Assembly: GCF_014356525.2 (NCBI RefSeq)
Contig: NC_052510.1
Span: 19,618,532 to 19,682,531, forward strand
Reading direction: 5' to 3'
Source: Nilaparvata lugens
Lineage: Eukaryota; Arthropoda; Insecta; Hemiptera; Delphacidae
Length of the DNA stretch: 64,000 bases
This document shows positions 1 through 11,239 of this stretch, piece after piece (position 1 is the first letter of the stretch; each line of letters opens with the position of its first letter). The notes below the pieces were generated by a model, which was given only the letters and a program-made list of their open reading frames with translations, did not search any database and had not been told where the DNA came from. The translations under genes were made by a program, and so were the position numbers.

Positions 1-508
1 CTTTGTTATTCTTTACAGTCAGTTGGTACGCAGTAGAACCAAGAGTGTTTTGTATACCGCTAACTGCTTTATCACAATGTAGTGGTAGGTATGAAGTACT
101 ACTCATTGGGAAAAATATTTGGCAATTCACCAACATCTTTTTTATTGCACCCTCGCCCAAGTGATTGTAAAGCAATTCCCATTTTTCGTCCAATAATTTA
201 TTGAAATCAACATTCAAACTATAATCTCCCGATTTCCGCCATTTGGAATCCGCTTTGTTAAGTGCTGGAGAATCGACCCTTCTGATTAAACACTGAATAG
301 CGTCTCTAAAATCAGTCCAACTTAGAGGCAACAGACTTTTCTCTTCACTTCGCTCTATCTTTAATTTTTCTGGGATTAAAATTTTAATGCCTTCAAATTT
401 CTTCAGCAGTTCCTTTTCACTGTCAGATGTCAATAGAGGACCGAAGTATTCTGTGAAATCTTGCACTTTCGATTTGTTCGCATGGGCAATCTTAGCTATT
501 AGCTCCAT
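1..508 (-). CDS. TERT: Telomerase reverse transcriptase-like N-terminal exon (partial)
   Basis: An open frame of 169 codons runs from ATG at 508-506 on the minus strand to the window edge. The start is preceded by TTTATTCTTATTTCAG, a good 3' splice site, so an upstream 5'UTR exon is likely and this exon probably begins at 513. The residues near 115-130 (WELLYNHLGEGAIKKMLVNC) match the vertebrate TERT N-terminal pattern Trp-x-Leu-Leu-x4-Gly-x6-Leu-x2-Cys, followed by a hydrophobic pair and, further on, Ala-Tyr-Gln-Leu as in TERT (Tyr-Gln-Leu). An earlier segment (LSWTDFRDAIQCLIRR) resembles the Phe-Arg-x-Leu-Val-x2-Cys-Leu block. If correct, this is the telomerase N-terminal region that helps hold the RNA and the telomere. 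The catalytic fingers and palm would lie left of the window. A possible donor (GTAAAG on minus) lies at 16-11. Similarity is judged by eye, so the family call is moderate; the coding exon itself is convincing. Confidence 0.55.
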   Translation of the reverse strand, partial: MELIAKIAHANKSKVQDFTEYFGPLLTSDSEKELLKKFEGIKILIPEKLKIERSEEKSLLPLSWTDFRDAIQCLIRRVDSPALNKADSKWRKSGDYSLNVDFNKLLDEKWELLYNHLGEGAIKKMLVNCQIFFPMSSTSYLPLHCDKAVSGIQNTLGSTAYQLTVKNNK

Positions 509-894
509 TTTATCTGAAATAAGAATAAACACTAAATCAATAAACATAGTTTTGGTTAAAGCTCGAGATAATTGGAATCTCGTCAGTTAAAATATAATAT
601 AATAAAAATTCTTCAAGAGAATTAGAACTACGATAGAGTGCAACATACAATACATAAGGCCAATGTGGGAAAGCGGATAGAATGTGACCTCATTTTTTAT
701 TTGAATATGGAAAAACATAATTTATTTATTTATTTGTTGATATAATTACAAATCATATGAATATGATCAGGATAGAACAACGCAGGCATAGCCCAAAACT
801 ATTCTGTTCCCAAATTTTGATAAATAATAAAATGTCCGAAAAATGAATAATAATCTATATCGCAGGCTACTAACATTCAAACTCACTTTAAACT
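509..894. other. Upstream region of the TERT-like gene, with a repeat hairpin
   Basis: AT-rich sequence without a supported gene. It should hold the 5'UTR intron and promoter of the minus-strand TERT-like gene. Positions 719-735 are a TTTATTTATTT tract, and 771-811 form one of the six conserved-loop hairpins described in the findings. Confidence 0.4.
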
Positions 895-1820
895 CAGCAA
901 TCTGTTGCCCTAAAGCTGTGTGACTTTACCAAGGCGTTTTATTCGGTCTCACACGATATCCTTATAGGCAGAATAGAAATATATGGCGTCTCTGGAGTGA
1001 TTCTCAGGACAATACTGAATTACCTTATCAGAAGAAAGTACGTCGTAACAATGGAGGAAGACAAATCTCAAGAGCAGAATGTACTGTTCAGTGTGCCACA
1101 CGGCCTGGGCATCTAACCTGGGTGCCTGCTTTTTCTTGTCATTATTATCTGCATGTGGATGGGAATTCTCTGTTATTTGCAGACAACAGCACCTTGATGA
1201 GGATCCCCAACAGGTCAACCCAATTACTTAATGAGAAGGACTTGGATTATGTATGGTTTACATCAAACAAGCTGTCCTTGAATGAGGGAAAACCCCAGGA
1301 CCTGCTTTGCACTTGAGACGTGGCCCACCATCCTTAGGCAAGCGATAAGTCAAGTGAGCAAGCGAGACTTCTTGGATGTGTGATATACTTCTCTCAGTCA
1401 TGAAAGCAGCATGGTGTGTGTCAAAGATGACCTATACCTGAAAGTGGATGCTGAAAAGCTACCCTCCAACTACTACCATTTTGTCATAGCCTATTCCATA
1501 ATCACATCAGCTATAGCATTGTAAACTTGGGCCATGTGGGGGTTGTGAGAGAATTATACTGCTACAGAAGAAAGTACTCCGCATCATCACTAGAGCATTG
1601 AACCAATCTTTGAGAGAGTAATGCAAATAGTGACTCTCTTTAGCTAGTATATCTGCAACTCACTGCTGCGTCTGAGGGAGGAAATTCACAGATTTCAGAT
1701 GAGAGGTCTGTTACACACCATAATACTAGGAAGCGCATGGATGTCAACCTACCCTACTCCAGGTCCAGGCTGTCAAAAACTCATTATAGGTATCCCAATC
1801 GCACACTAAATATATACTGA
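895..1820 (+). mobile_element. Degenerate non-LTR retrotransposon, RT palm to C-terminal part
   Basis: Broken plus-strand frames give the reverse-transcriptase block DFTKAFYSVSHDIL at about 915-960 (motif A, Phe-x-Lys-Ala-Phe-x-x-Val-x-His), then LFADNSTLM at 1175-1200 where an active element has Tyr-Ala-Asp-Asp, and then the C-terminal RT tail (about 1490-1800, LLQKKVLRIITRAL and LYICNSLLRLREEIH in shifting frames). Several stops and frameshifts make it dead. The second Asp of the catalytic pair reads Asn. Confidence 0.8.
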
Positions 1821-1866
1821 ATAATATAAATATATACTATTCAATAATTAAATTCATATACTATTC

Positions 1867-2890
1867 AATAGGCTAACAGCTAGACTACCAACTTAGTCTC
1901 CTAGGATTATACAAGTAGTGTCGTTGATCCCATGCTCTCTGATCACAGTGCAGTGGTTTTCCAGGCACAGATCTGCAACACTGTTGCCCTTTCTACCCAG
2001 GCAGCATGGAAAGAAAGCCACTGTTGCTACTCCAAAGTGGTGGGGAAAGTACACTTCTCACTGCCACTACAGAAAGCTGGCATCGACTGGTGGGAGTTTT
2101 TTTTTTGGACAAGACGGGAGTAAATACTGGAAATGCTACTGGCAGGGTTTGTGGATGTTTTCAACTCTGTGTTTCAAAGTGAAGACACATTGAGTCAGGA
2201 ATCAGGGTAAGGAGAACATACCAACTACAGGAAATAGGCCATGGTTTTCAGAGAAGCTGAACATTGAAAGAAACCTGGTGCTATCACTTCACCATCAAAA
2301 CCAAACATCAGTCTAATCTGAAGCAATAACCTCCTGGTACCATCAATATCTGAAACAAAGGAAACATTACAGGACTCAGGTTAGCCTAGCGAGAAGGAGC
2401 ACACATCTGAGATCAAGTCAGCAACAAACACTTGCAAGGCAGTTGGGATGTTATCAGCACACATCGTCCAAAGAAACCCCAGGTGGAACGGCCACTCAGC
2501 CCAGATGACTTGAATAATTATTTTGATGGAGCTGTGGATGGTATACTGCCCAGTATGTCAGAGTGCAACTTCAATGCAGCTATCAATATAGGTCCAGCAT
2601 AACATTTAGGTCTGGAAACCCATTTCAGCAGACACCAATTTCATTGGGAACCTGAAGAATCAAAAACGCAGGATATTCAGGGATTTCCCACTTTTGTGTT
2701 GAAGGCAATGGCAGAAATAATAGTGTAACCAATGGCTGCTGCCATGAACAGCTGCTTTGAGTCTGGAAGGTTCCCTGATATCCTCGAAGTAGCCAGGACC
2801 ATTCATAAGAGAGGAGATACTGATAAACCTGCAAACTATAGACCAATCTCTCCAGTATTCTCAAAGGTTAGAGGTATGTGACCTCAGTAA
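1867..2890 (+). mobile_element. LINE endonuclease/RT N-terminal fragment (degenerate)
   Basis: The frame at 1926-1965 reads VDPMLSDHSAVVF, the Ser-Asp-His block that ends the AP-type endonuclease domain of non-LTR elements. Near 2790-2870 an RT-entry block reads KRGDTDKPANYRPISPVF, the Asn-Tyr-Arg-Pro-Ile-Ser motif. Between them frames are broken. It is cut by the Harbinger-like element at 2891 and appears again in unit 2 (3638-4659). Confidence 0.8.
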
Positions 2891-3025
2891 GGCCGGTTAC
2901 AGAGCTCGACCGACCGTCAGTCCGTATGTACCATCCTGACCGTACGCATCGATGAATCAGTTTTACACATTCAGAGCTCGACCGACCGTCATCCTGACCA
3001 TACATCAGTTTTTCTGACTCACAAA

Positions 3026-3274
3026 ATGGACGCCTTTACAGATTGTTTAATTGCAGCTTATTATCTTCGTAAACGAAAGATTAAAAGACGTAAATATCAA
3101 GTTCACCCGATGGTCGCCTAAAGAGAATTTAGTACCATTATATACATCATTGCTTGGGGTGAAGATACATTTTTCAACTACCTCAGAATGTCCATCAGAA
3201 ATTTTGATGAGTTATTTCGAGCTTGTATCACCATTGGGAATACTTGCAGTCACTTTAAGCTACGGATCAAATAA
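3026..3274 (+). pseudogene. Harbinger transposase N-terminal remnant (unit 1)
   Basis: From ATG 3026 the frame reads RKYQVHPMVA, then a stop (TAA), then in the same frame FFNYLRMSIRNFDEL before a final TAA at 3274. Arg-Lys-Tyr-x-Val-His-Pro followed by Phe-x-Tyr-x-Arg-Met-Ser-x3-Phe-Asp-Glu-Leu is the usual N-terminal signature of PIF/Harbinger (DDE_4-type) transposases. The catalytic DDE region is absent, so it is a non-autonomous deletion derivative with an internal stop. Confidence 0.75.
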
Positions 3275-3637
3275 ATGTAGATAATATTAATAATATATGA
3301 TTTTTTCAATAAAAAATGTGGAAATGATTGAAGAAATTTATAGAAAACTCTGAATTCAAATATGACACTATTAATTGAATTCATTCATTATGCTATTCAA
3401 TTCAATATCAGCTGATTGTCGGGTAGAGGTGTCAGCACATTGGTCATGTTGCGACCGGGCTACTGATGAGTACAGCTCTGAAAGCTTCTATTGTTTCAAT
3501 AGCGCGTCAGTCGACCGATGGAACGGATGCGCACGAGCTCGACCGATGGTCTTCTTAGCTGTATAAAACGCACGGTCCTGACCGTGCTCATGCGTGCCGT
3601 CAGTCCTGCTCTGTACGGATACATGGAATATCTATGG

Positions 3638-5406
3638 AATAGGCTAACAGCTAGACTACCAACTTAGTCTCCTAGGATTATACAAGTAGTGTCGTTGATC
3701 CCATGCTCTCTGATCACAGTGCAGTGGTTTTCCAGGCACAGATCTGCAACACTGTTGCCCTTTCTACCCAGGCAGCATGGAAAGAAAGCCACTGTTGCTA
3801 CTCCAAAGTGGTGGGGAAAGTACACTTCTCACTGCCACTACAGAAAGCTGGCATCGACTGGTGGGAGTTTTTTTTGGACAAGACGGGAGTAAATACTGGA
3901 AATGCTACTGGCAGGGTTTGTGGATGTTTTCAACTCTGTGTTTCAAAGTGAAGACACATTGAGTCAGGAATCAGGGTAAGGAGAACATACCAACTACAGG
4001 AAATAGGCCATGGTTTTCAGAGAAGCTGAACATTGAAAGAAACCTGGTGCTATCACTTCACCATCAAAACCAAACATCAGTCTAATCTGAAGCAATAACC
4101 TCCTGGTACCATCAATATCTGAAACAAAGGAAACATTACAGGACTCAGGTTAGCCTAGCGAGAAGGAGCACACATCTGAGATCAAGTCAGCAACAAACAC
4201 TTGCAAGGCAGTTGGGATGTTATCAGCACACATCGTCCAAAGAAACCCCAGGTGGAACGGCCACTCAGCCCAGATGACTTGAATAATTATTTTGATGGAG
4301 CTGTGGATGGTATACTGCCCAGTATGTCAGAGTGCAACTTCAATGCAGCTATCAATATAGGTCCAGCATAACATTTAGGTCTGGAAACCCATTTCAGCAG
4401 ACACCAATTTCATTGGGAACCTGAAGAATCAAAAACGCAGGATATTCAGGGATTTCCCACTTTTGTGTTGAAGGCAATGGCAGAAATAATAGTGTAACCA
4501 ATGGCTGCTGCCATGAACAGCTGCTTTGAGTCTGGAAGGTTCCCTGATATCCTCGAAGTAGCCAGGACCATTCATAAGAGAGGAGATACTGATAAACCTG
4601 CAAACTATAGACCAATCTCTCCAGTATTCTCAAAGGTTAGAGGTATGTGACCTCAGTAAGGCCGGTTACAGAGCTCGACCGACCGTCAGTCCGTATGTAC
4701 CATCCTGACCGTACGCATCGATGAATCAGTTTTACACATTCAGAGCTCGACCGACCGTCATCCTGACCATACATCAGTTTTTCTGACTCACAAAATGGAC
4801 GCCTTTACAGATTGTTTAATTGCAGCTTATTATCTTCGTAAACGAAAGATTAAAAGACGTAAATATCAAGTTCACCCGATGGTCGCCTAAAGAGAATTTA
4901 GTACCATTATATACATCATTGCTTGGGGTGAAGATACATTTTTCAACTACCTCAGAATGTCCATCAGAAATTTTGATGAGTTATTTCGAGCTTGTATCAC
5001 CATTGGGAATACTTGCAGTCACTTTAAGCTACGGATCAAATAAATGTAGATAATATTAATAATATATGATTTTTTCAATAAAAAATGTGGAAATGATTGA
5101 AGAAATTTATAGAAAACTCTGAATTCAAATATGACACTATTAATTGAATTCATTCATTATGCTATTCAATTCAATATCAGCTGATTGTCGGGTAGAGGTG
5201 TCAGCACATTGGTCATGTTGCGACCGGGCTACTGATGAGTACAGCTCTGAAAGCTTCTATTGTTTCAATAGCGCGTCAGTCGACCGATGGAACGGATGCG
5301 CACGAGCTCGACCGATGGTCTTCTTAGCTGTATAAAACGCACGGTCCTGACCGTGCTCATGCGTGCCGTCAGTCCTGCTCTGTACGGATACATGGAATAT
5401 CTATGG
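3638..5406 (+). repeat. Tandem duplication, unit 2
   Basis: Second unit (1769 bp) of the tandem duplication. Short ORFs in both units translate identically (for example 2625-2864 and 4394-4633 on the minus strand). After this unit the sequence runs on into the Harbinger right end, which unit 1 lacks. Confidence 0.92.
4795..5043 (+). pseudogene. Harbinger transposase N-terminal remnant (unit 2)
   Basis: Identical copy of the remnant at 3026-3274, offset 1769 bp, with the same in-frame stop. The shared stop shows it was already dead before the tandem duplication. Confidence 0.75.
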
Positions 5407-5463
5407 AAAAGATAAGCGAGACTGACGTACGCACTGACGGTCGGTCGAGCTCTGTAACCGGCC

Positions 5464-5960
5464 TAGGGCTTTTGACTGTCTGCCCCATATACTCCTGATC
5501 ATCAAACTTTAGAGGTATGGCCTGGGTGGCACAGTCCTATGGATTGGAGTAATCCTACTGAGGAACAGAGGATTGGGTGGTTCAGATTGGTGGTGCTTCT
5601 TCCAGACTGCAAAGTGTGAATCATGGAGTTATGCAAGGATCTGTTTTGGGCTCACTGATGTTTATTTGGCTTATGAACAACTTCACAAGCTACCAGGGTG
5701 CAGTTCTCTTTATGGACGACATCACATCTCCAGGGCTTCCCCCATGATACAAGTACAGACCAGGTGTGCCAGTCTGGTTGAGCAGGTTTGCAGCAAACGA
5801 GTTGTAGCTAAATGAGGAAAATACATCCTTCCTTGTCTGTTTATTGAAGAGGCACGGAGATGAAGGTAAACTGGTATTTTTTAATTCGCGGAGACACAAT
5901 GGGAGCCTGTTGAATATTTTCAGGGTGCGAATTGGAAAACTGGGTACAAGTAGGCTATTT
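5464..5960 (+). mobile_element. LINE RT fragment, continuation after the Harbinger element
   Basis: Reads SVNHGVMQGSVLGSLMF at about 5610-5665, equivalent to the RT motif Gly-Val-Pro-Gln-Gly-Ser-x-Leu-Gly-Pro, then LFMDDITSPG at about 5705-5740, a decayed Tyr-Ala-Asp-Asp site. It continues the LINE interrupted at 2890, although part of the RT between the two pieces appears to be missing. Frames are broken. Confidence 0.75.
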
Positions 5961-6767
5961 ATCGTACAGTAGGATACTCACATTTCTCTTAGTACCATAA
6001 CTGATGAAGAAAGTTGTCCAGGAAGATTAGCACTGATACTAGGCTACATAGCATAATATAGAAAAATTAATCATCATTTTTGTGTTACCCAACATCCTAA
6101 ACTTTAAAAGAACGCAGGACTCAGGCCGGTAATCTACTAGCCTGTCTAGTCTGAGTTTCAGATAGATTAGACTTTAGACAAGCATAAAGAAAACAACAGG
6201 CAAGAAGCGAAGGCAAAATAAAGTTAAAAGTGGCATTTTTTAAATTTGGTAAGCAAAGACTTTGAAAACTTTAAAAACTTGACGTGTGAAAATTATTGTA
6301 AAAATTTTTAAACTAAAAACGCGTAAAAATTATTATGAACTCGTTTCAAAAGAAAGTATCATTTTTAACTTTTACTGTATCAACACCAACTACGTACTGT
6401 CTACTGTGTAGGTACTGTAAAGTAAACTGTAAAGTTTTGTTTTATCATTTTTATTCTAATGCCGCTCCCACACTCTTGCCAAGTGCATGCAAAGGGTATA
6501 GAAGATGGAGGCTTACTACAATGTGCCATTCAGCATTCACTCAAACAACAGCCGCATACAGAGCAGTTTGGCGTTGGTTTGGCAAGCGACTTCAACTTGG
6601 CAAGAGCAAGGCGCTGGCCAATAGCAGACGACACGCTCATCTTGATCAACAGATGGTTAACAGCAGAGATCAACAGATACTAGGCAGAGAGAGGGAACGT
6701 CCACATAGAAAGTTTTCAAACTGATTTCCTGATCACTGTTGTTTTTTGTTTATTAATTATTAATGTT
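5961..6767. other. Intergenic region before LSM10
   Basis: AT-rich, with no convincing gene. A short inverted repeat (CTCTTGCCAAGT at about 6473-6484 and its complement at about 6595-6607) suggests a small MITE. This stretch should include the LSM10 promoter and 5'UTR. Confidence 0.4.
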
Positions 6768-6779
6768 TAAGTTTTGAGA

Positions 6780-6919
6780 ATGGCACTTCTTTCTAGCAAG
6801 GAAAAATATCATACATTTAATGGTTTGAATTGTCTAGTGAAAGGATTAGAAGGACGTTTTACAACTATAGATTTACGGAATGAATCATTTGTTACAGGAA
6901 AAATTGAAGAAGTCGATGG
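6780..6919 (+). CDS. LSM10: LSM10 exon 1
   Basis: Start codon to the Sm1 motif; ends in phase 2 (GAT GG) before donor GTAAGT at 6920. Encodes MALLSSKEKYHTFNGLNCLV at the start. Confidence 0.92.
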
Positions 6920-9766
6920 GTAAGTCAATAAGTGGACATTATAACATTACTATTACAACCATTTCCGTACCTTAAGGTTAACAAGTTAATTTTACTTTGT
7001 ATGGTAGTCTAAACTTAATCTGTAAACTTCATACATTATTATTATTGCTATCACATAGACTGCAAATGGCAGGGAAGCCAAGAAATAATATAATAAATAT
7101 ACCTACCTATATTATAGGTAGAAAGTGCGGCTTTATAAAAAATGCCATGCCCGTTTTGACACATTTTATTTAGCTCATTCTGGTGCCTCATATTCTGCTG
7201 CAAAAATCTGCAACTTTTCTAAGCATGGACATAATCTTTAACGTTGTTTTAGTGGTATCGGTAAGGTTTTAACTATACGGACGTCTCAGACGTTCTCCAT
7301 AAGAGGCCCTGCATTTTCTGAAGACGCGCAAAATGAATTCAGTGCTTAAGACGCTCGTATATTTTGGCCTAAAATTTCCTTGGCGGTGACAGCCGTGACG
7401 GTGAAGCACATAACCTATAGATTATATTCATTTTTTTCAATGGATTACTATTTTGTATGATATTTATGACGGTGGATGAATTAGAAGTGTTGGCTACTAT
7501 ATAGATTTTGCAATTTATATCAAATGAATCATCAAATCTAATGAATTTATAGGTTATGAACTCTAGCCGTGACGGCTTTAATCACGCATCCCAAGACGCC
7601 TGACCACTGGTCTTGAGACGCCAGCTTATAGCCGCAAGTCTTGAAACGCAGCTAATGGATTGCACCTTTAGTTGGCGTAGTCAGAATTTTTTTAAATTTT
7701 TGCCATGCAAACTACTCCAGCTCCTTCTGCTTTCAATCATCGAATAAGAGTTTACCAAAAGCCTACCTCGCTTCTTCCACAAGCCATTAATTTAAGATCT
7801 CTATCAATATTGAGAGTTTAGTGTAAGAGATGTCCGACTGCCCTTACTCCGCTCTCTAGGAAAAATAAAGGCAGTCATTCAATTCAATATCTAGCCTCCA
7901 TATTCAATAATGGTTACTGTAAAAGACTAGTTTATTATGATCTTTCCTATTTATTTAACAGACTTTCTAAAACTATTCGTGACTACTTCAAGAAGGACGT
8001 TATGTTTTATCACAATAATAGTTGCACAATAAATTTATAAAACTAATAATATACGTGAAAAATTATTATGGAAGGCTGTGGAAAACATTTTACCATGTGC
8101 TTACATTATTCTTTTTTTTGTTGGCTGAAGTTTAAAATTTTATTTCCTTCATTATCACAGCCGTCTGCCTAAACGATAAAATCTAATTGTTATGGTGTGA
8201 AATAATTTTTCCTTGTCCTTTATATTTTATTTATTTTTTGAAAAATAAAATAGTGTCATAAAATTTTGTCCAAGTCTATCCAACTTCTGTCACTAACTTT
8301 TCTGTAAATAAGCACCAGTCGAAAAACCTACGGGTTTGGCAGAACCCTCAGTTTTTTTTTTTTTTTTTTTAATTGTAAATGAAAAATTTTGATTTGATTT
8401 TTTTCACCAGGAACGACCAAGTTAAAATACATGAATTATACTTTTTTTAAATTATAATATGTGGAATTGACAGAATTTTTGTGTATAGTTTTAATTTTAT
8501 ACTTTGCTTTTCACAGTTACATGAACTTGACGATGTCAAAAGTCATCTTCACAGATCAGTGCGGGAGGTGTCTAGAGTTCGACACATTCTTTGTGCAGAA
8601 CAGAATTATTAGATATGTCCACATTCCAGTGAAGGTTAGTAAAGAAATTATTGTGAACGGATTCCAACTTGAATAGTTTATCTGTGTCGAGTAGTGAAAA
8701 TATGCTACTAGTCACATGCCGACGGCCAGTGTTGCCTAACAATAATACAAGTTTTTGGTACAGAATTGAGTCAATAGTTTGCTTACAGACTCTTGTCATT
8801 TTTTGTCCTAAAAATGTTGGCAGGTCTAATAAATTAGCTCCTCCAAGGTTCCATCCTAAACTAAATTCATAACTCAATCCAATTCAACAGTCTAATTAGA
8901 CAGTCTATTGTTCAATAACTTGATCTAATAAGTACGGTATCGAATTTTACTCTTCCACAGTACTTGTTAAGTTCTTGTTGAGTCGCTGCACGATGAAGAT
9001 AGGTCCAGTGCCTTGGAATATGTCCCAACTCAACTTAACAAGTTACTATTGTTATGAAGGTAAAATTATATTCTTAATTTAGATTATAACTCATTTTAGC
9101 TCTTACGAAAGAGAAAGAGAGAGATCTTGATAATCTAGGTCTACAAGAGTATCATCTTTTGCAAAAAAATAGTGCAGTCTCATGAGTTTGGAGAAGATAG
9201 AAAAAAATAGAAAATCTTTTTTCTATCATTTTCTATAGATTTCTATTTTTCTATTCTACTTTTCCTATCTTCGATATAAAATAATCGAGCAAGTCCACTA
9301 GTGACTTTTTTATCCTGTTACAGATTAAATAAAACATTTCTATTTAGCGGTTGTCATTGCTCCATTAATTTTATAGTTTCTTCCACCAATGTTAAAATTA
9401 AACTACAAGTATAGACCTAACTGTCAAAATAAAATATTGGGTAATGGCGTAGCTACATTTTCAAATAAATTTCGGAAGCATTTTTGCTATTTTTATTAAT
9501 TATTTTTTATTTACTCTTCCAAGAAACAAACACAACCTGTTCGTGCAATTCATTCTATTTCATACAATAATGATTTTTACCGGCACGTTTTTGGTTGACA
9601 GTTGAATGTGATGGACATCATACAAACGCAATTGGAATCCAATCGCCGAAAAGCACCAGAAAAGAAGCACACATTCAAACATAAGAGAGCACTAGCAAAT
9701 CAGAAGGAATCTATGAGAAGAGTGGCAGAAATGAAAAAGGCTTCACAAACTGATAAAAAAGACTAA
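6780..9766 (+). CDS. LSM10: LSM10, U7 snRNP-associated Sm-like protein
   Basis: Three coding exons (6780-6919, 8517-8634, 9602-9766) splice in frame with GT-AG borders to a 140-residue protein; human LSM10 is 123. An in-frame TAA at 6768-6770 supports the ATG at 6780. Residues 20-55 (GLEGRFTTIDLRNESF, then GKIEEVDGYMNL) form the Sm1 motif; residues 73-85 (FFVQNRIIRYVHIP) form Sm2 and almost match the human LSM10 Sm2. The C-terminal exon is highly basic (many Lys and Arg), as expected for an RNA-binding tail. LSM10 with LSM11 replaces SmD1/SmD2 in the U7 snRNP ring that directs 3'-end cleavage of replication-dependent histone mRNAs in the nucleus. Neighbours are repeats, so context adds nothing. 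The C-terminal tail is longer than in the human protein. Confidence 0.93.
6920..8516 (+). other. LSM10 intron 1 content
   Basis: No coding sequence seen. At about 7385-7433 and 7530-7590 inverted arms (CATAACCTATA and its complement, next to AGCCGTGACGG) suggest a small foldback MITE. A run of 20 or more T lies near 8352-8371. Confidence 0.5.
8517..8634 (+). CDS. LSM10: LSM10 exon 2
   Basis: Acceptor TTTTCACAG ends at 8516. The exon completes Sm1 (GYMNLTMSKV) and carries Sm2 (NRIIRYVHIPVK). Donor GTTAGT follows at 8635; phase 0. Confidence 0.92.
9602..9766 (+). CDS. LSM10: LSM10 exon 3
   Basis: Acceptor TTTTGGTTGACAG ends at 9601. Encodes LNVMDIIQTQLESNRRK and a Lys/Arg-rich tail ending TDKKD, with stop TAA at 9764-9766. 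Confidence 0.88.
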   Translation: MNVMDIIQTQLESNRRKAPEKKHTFKHKRALANQKESMRRVAEMKKASQTDKKD

Positions 9767-10033
9767 TATTTTTGAAATCATAATTATTTTTTTCTTCTTC
9801 AAATAACTGTACAATTTTAGCTAAAATGACAAAAAACTATTTTACTAAAAAAACTTTTATCTATACAAAAGTTGTAGGGTATGTCAATGCTCATGTCAGT
9901 CAGTTGTCATAAGCTGAAGTCTAGTATAACACGACAGCATAATGTTCAATTATTTCGCTAAGGATCAATTCTTAAACGTATTTGTAAATAGTTAAATTAT
10001 TCATTTTGACAGTGTTATGTGATTTATTTTTTT

Positions 10034-10039
10034 AATAAA
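10034..10039 (+). terminator. Likely LSM10 polyadenylation signal
   Basis: AATAAA about 270 bp after the LSM10 stop, followed by T-rich sequence. Confidence 0.5.
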
Positions 10040-10132
10040 TATTTTTATTTCTCATACAAGTCTCTGCGTAGCTCTCTGCCCCATGATAGATATCGTTTAT
10101 ATTGCACCAGATTAGGTGCACCATAATACGTA

Positions 10133-11239
10133 CTGAATAAAACATTGAATAAGATGTGAATACGTTTTACTAATGAAGAAGTGAACAAGTTTCCTTGATG
10201 AAGTGAACACTACTACAGTAAAATTAATATAAGAGTGGCTTAACGGTGCCCATATGAACAAAATTCAAAAGACTATTGCACATTGAATGTACTTGTAAAA
10301 AATTTTTTAAAAGAGTTTCAAATGACATTTATTTTAGAAGTAGAGATTTGTTTCTAATTATTGGATTTGTAATCAACTGCAAGAGATGAAACACTGTATG
10401 ACAGGGTAGTTTTAAGCAGGGTACGAGTTTTAACACACAGCTTGAACAACATAACGTGTTAGATGAGGTAAACTTTACTTTAATTATTATTATACATCAA
10501 TTTAATGCAAAGAATATATTAGGCTATTCATTTCTAGCTGTTTGAAAAAGCTCAACTATAGTACCTACCGTACTGTATTGGTTTTCTAAATACAGTAATG
10601 CAATGATGTACTAATATTGGCGAGCATTTATCAATAAAAATCATTTTTGGTAACGAATTAAATTAATTGCAATCTACGGAAATACTGTAAGTTCTATTTT
10701 TATAGTTGATTTAACATTATAATCTAAAAGTTTCAATATAGGAATCATGAGCTTTTATGGTGTCTCCGTGAAAACAATTGTATAAAAACAAAAAATGCTA
10801 ATACAAACACATAGCCTAAATATAATTTATAGTGACTGAAAGCATAGAAATAAGATAGTTTATGCTATATTTTCTGTATGCTGAAAGTCACTTGAAAAGC
10901 ATAGCCTATTAATACTAAAAAGTACTAAATAAGACTTTGTACCGTTTATAAATATCTTAAAATACTTTCAAATAATGTTACTTTTTGGTAGAAGAGTATA
11001 TAGGCCTAAATATTCTAGGAATTCACATATTTGAATAAATCAGTTGAAAGGGTTACATTCGATTTGTTGAAAGATGAATAGATACTGTAGATATCTCCTT
11101 GTTGAGAGGAGATTCTCTCCTCATTCTGGAGAGATTAACTTTCAGTGGCTCAATAGTATTAAATTAGCTCAATCATTATGATTTCACAAAAACTGTATAT
11201 TTTTCTGTGTGTCGACCACTAAGAACTTCGATTACATCT
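10133..11239 (+). repeat. 1.1-kb direct repeat, copy 1
   Basis: Begins CTGAATAAAACATTG and ends GATTACATCT. Nearly identical to 13322-14427 in the same orientation, with scattered substitutions (for example CTATAGTACC here, CTAGAGTACC there) and a net one-base indel. No coding potential seen. Confidence 0.9.

Larger units (their letters stand above)
1867..3637 (+). repeat. Tandem duplication, unit 1
   Basis: This 1771-bp unit is repeated almost base for base at 3638-5406. The only difference I noticed is a T run of 10 bases here against 8 in unit 2 (2097-2106 against 3868-3875). It contains a LINE endonuclease/RT fragment and the left part of a Harbinger-like element, so the duplication joins unrelated element parts at 3637/3638. 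Confidence 0.92.
2891..5463 (+). mobile_element. PIF/Harbinger-like DNA transposon, non-autonomous, internally duplicated
   Basis: The left terminus begins GGCCGGTTACAGAGCTCGAC at 2891 (again at 4660 in unit 2). The right terminus at 5433-5463 is its exact reverse complement over 31 bp. Flanking triplets are TAA on the left and TAG on the right, close to the TWA target of PIF/Harbinger. Without the duplication the element would be about 0.8 kb. It sits inside LINE RT sequence: RT-entry motif before it, GVMQGSVLGSLMF-type RT motif after it. Right-terminal sequence occurs once but the left terminus twice, so the tandem duplication happened after insertion. Confidence 0.75.

Noticed and set aside
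6335..6724. 129-residue ORF as a gene
   Set aside because: No recognisable domain and odd composition; it overlaps a small inverted repeat just upstream of LSM10.
8572..8877. 101-residue minus-strand ORF
   Set aside because: It overlaps LSM10 exon 2 in antisense and has no features of its own.
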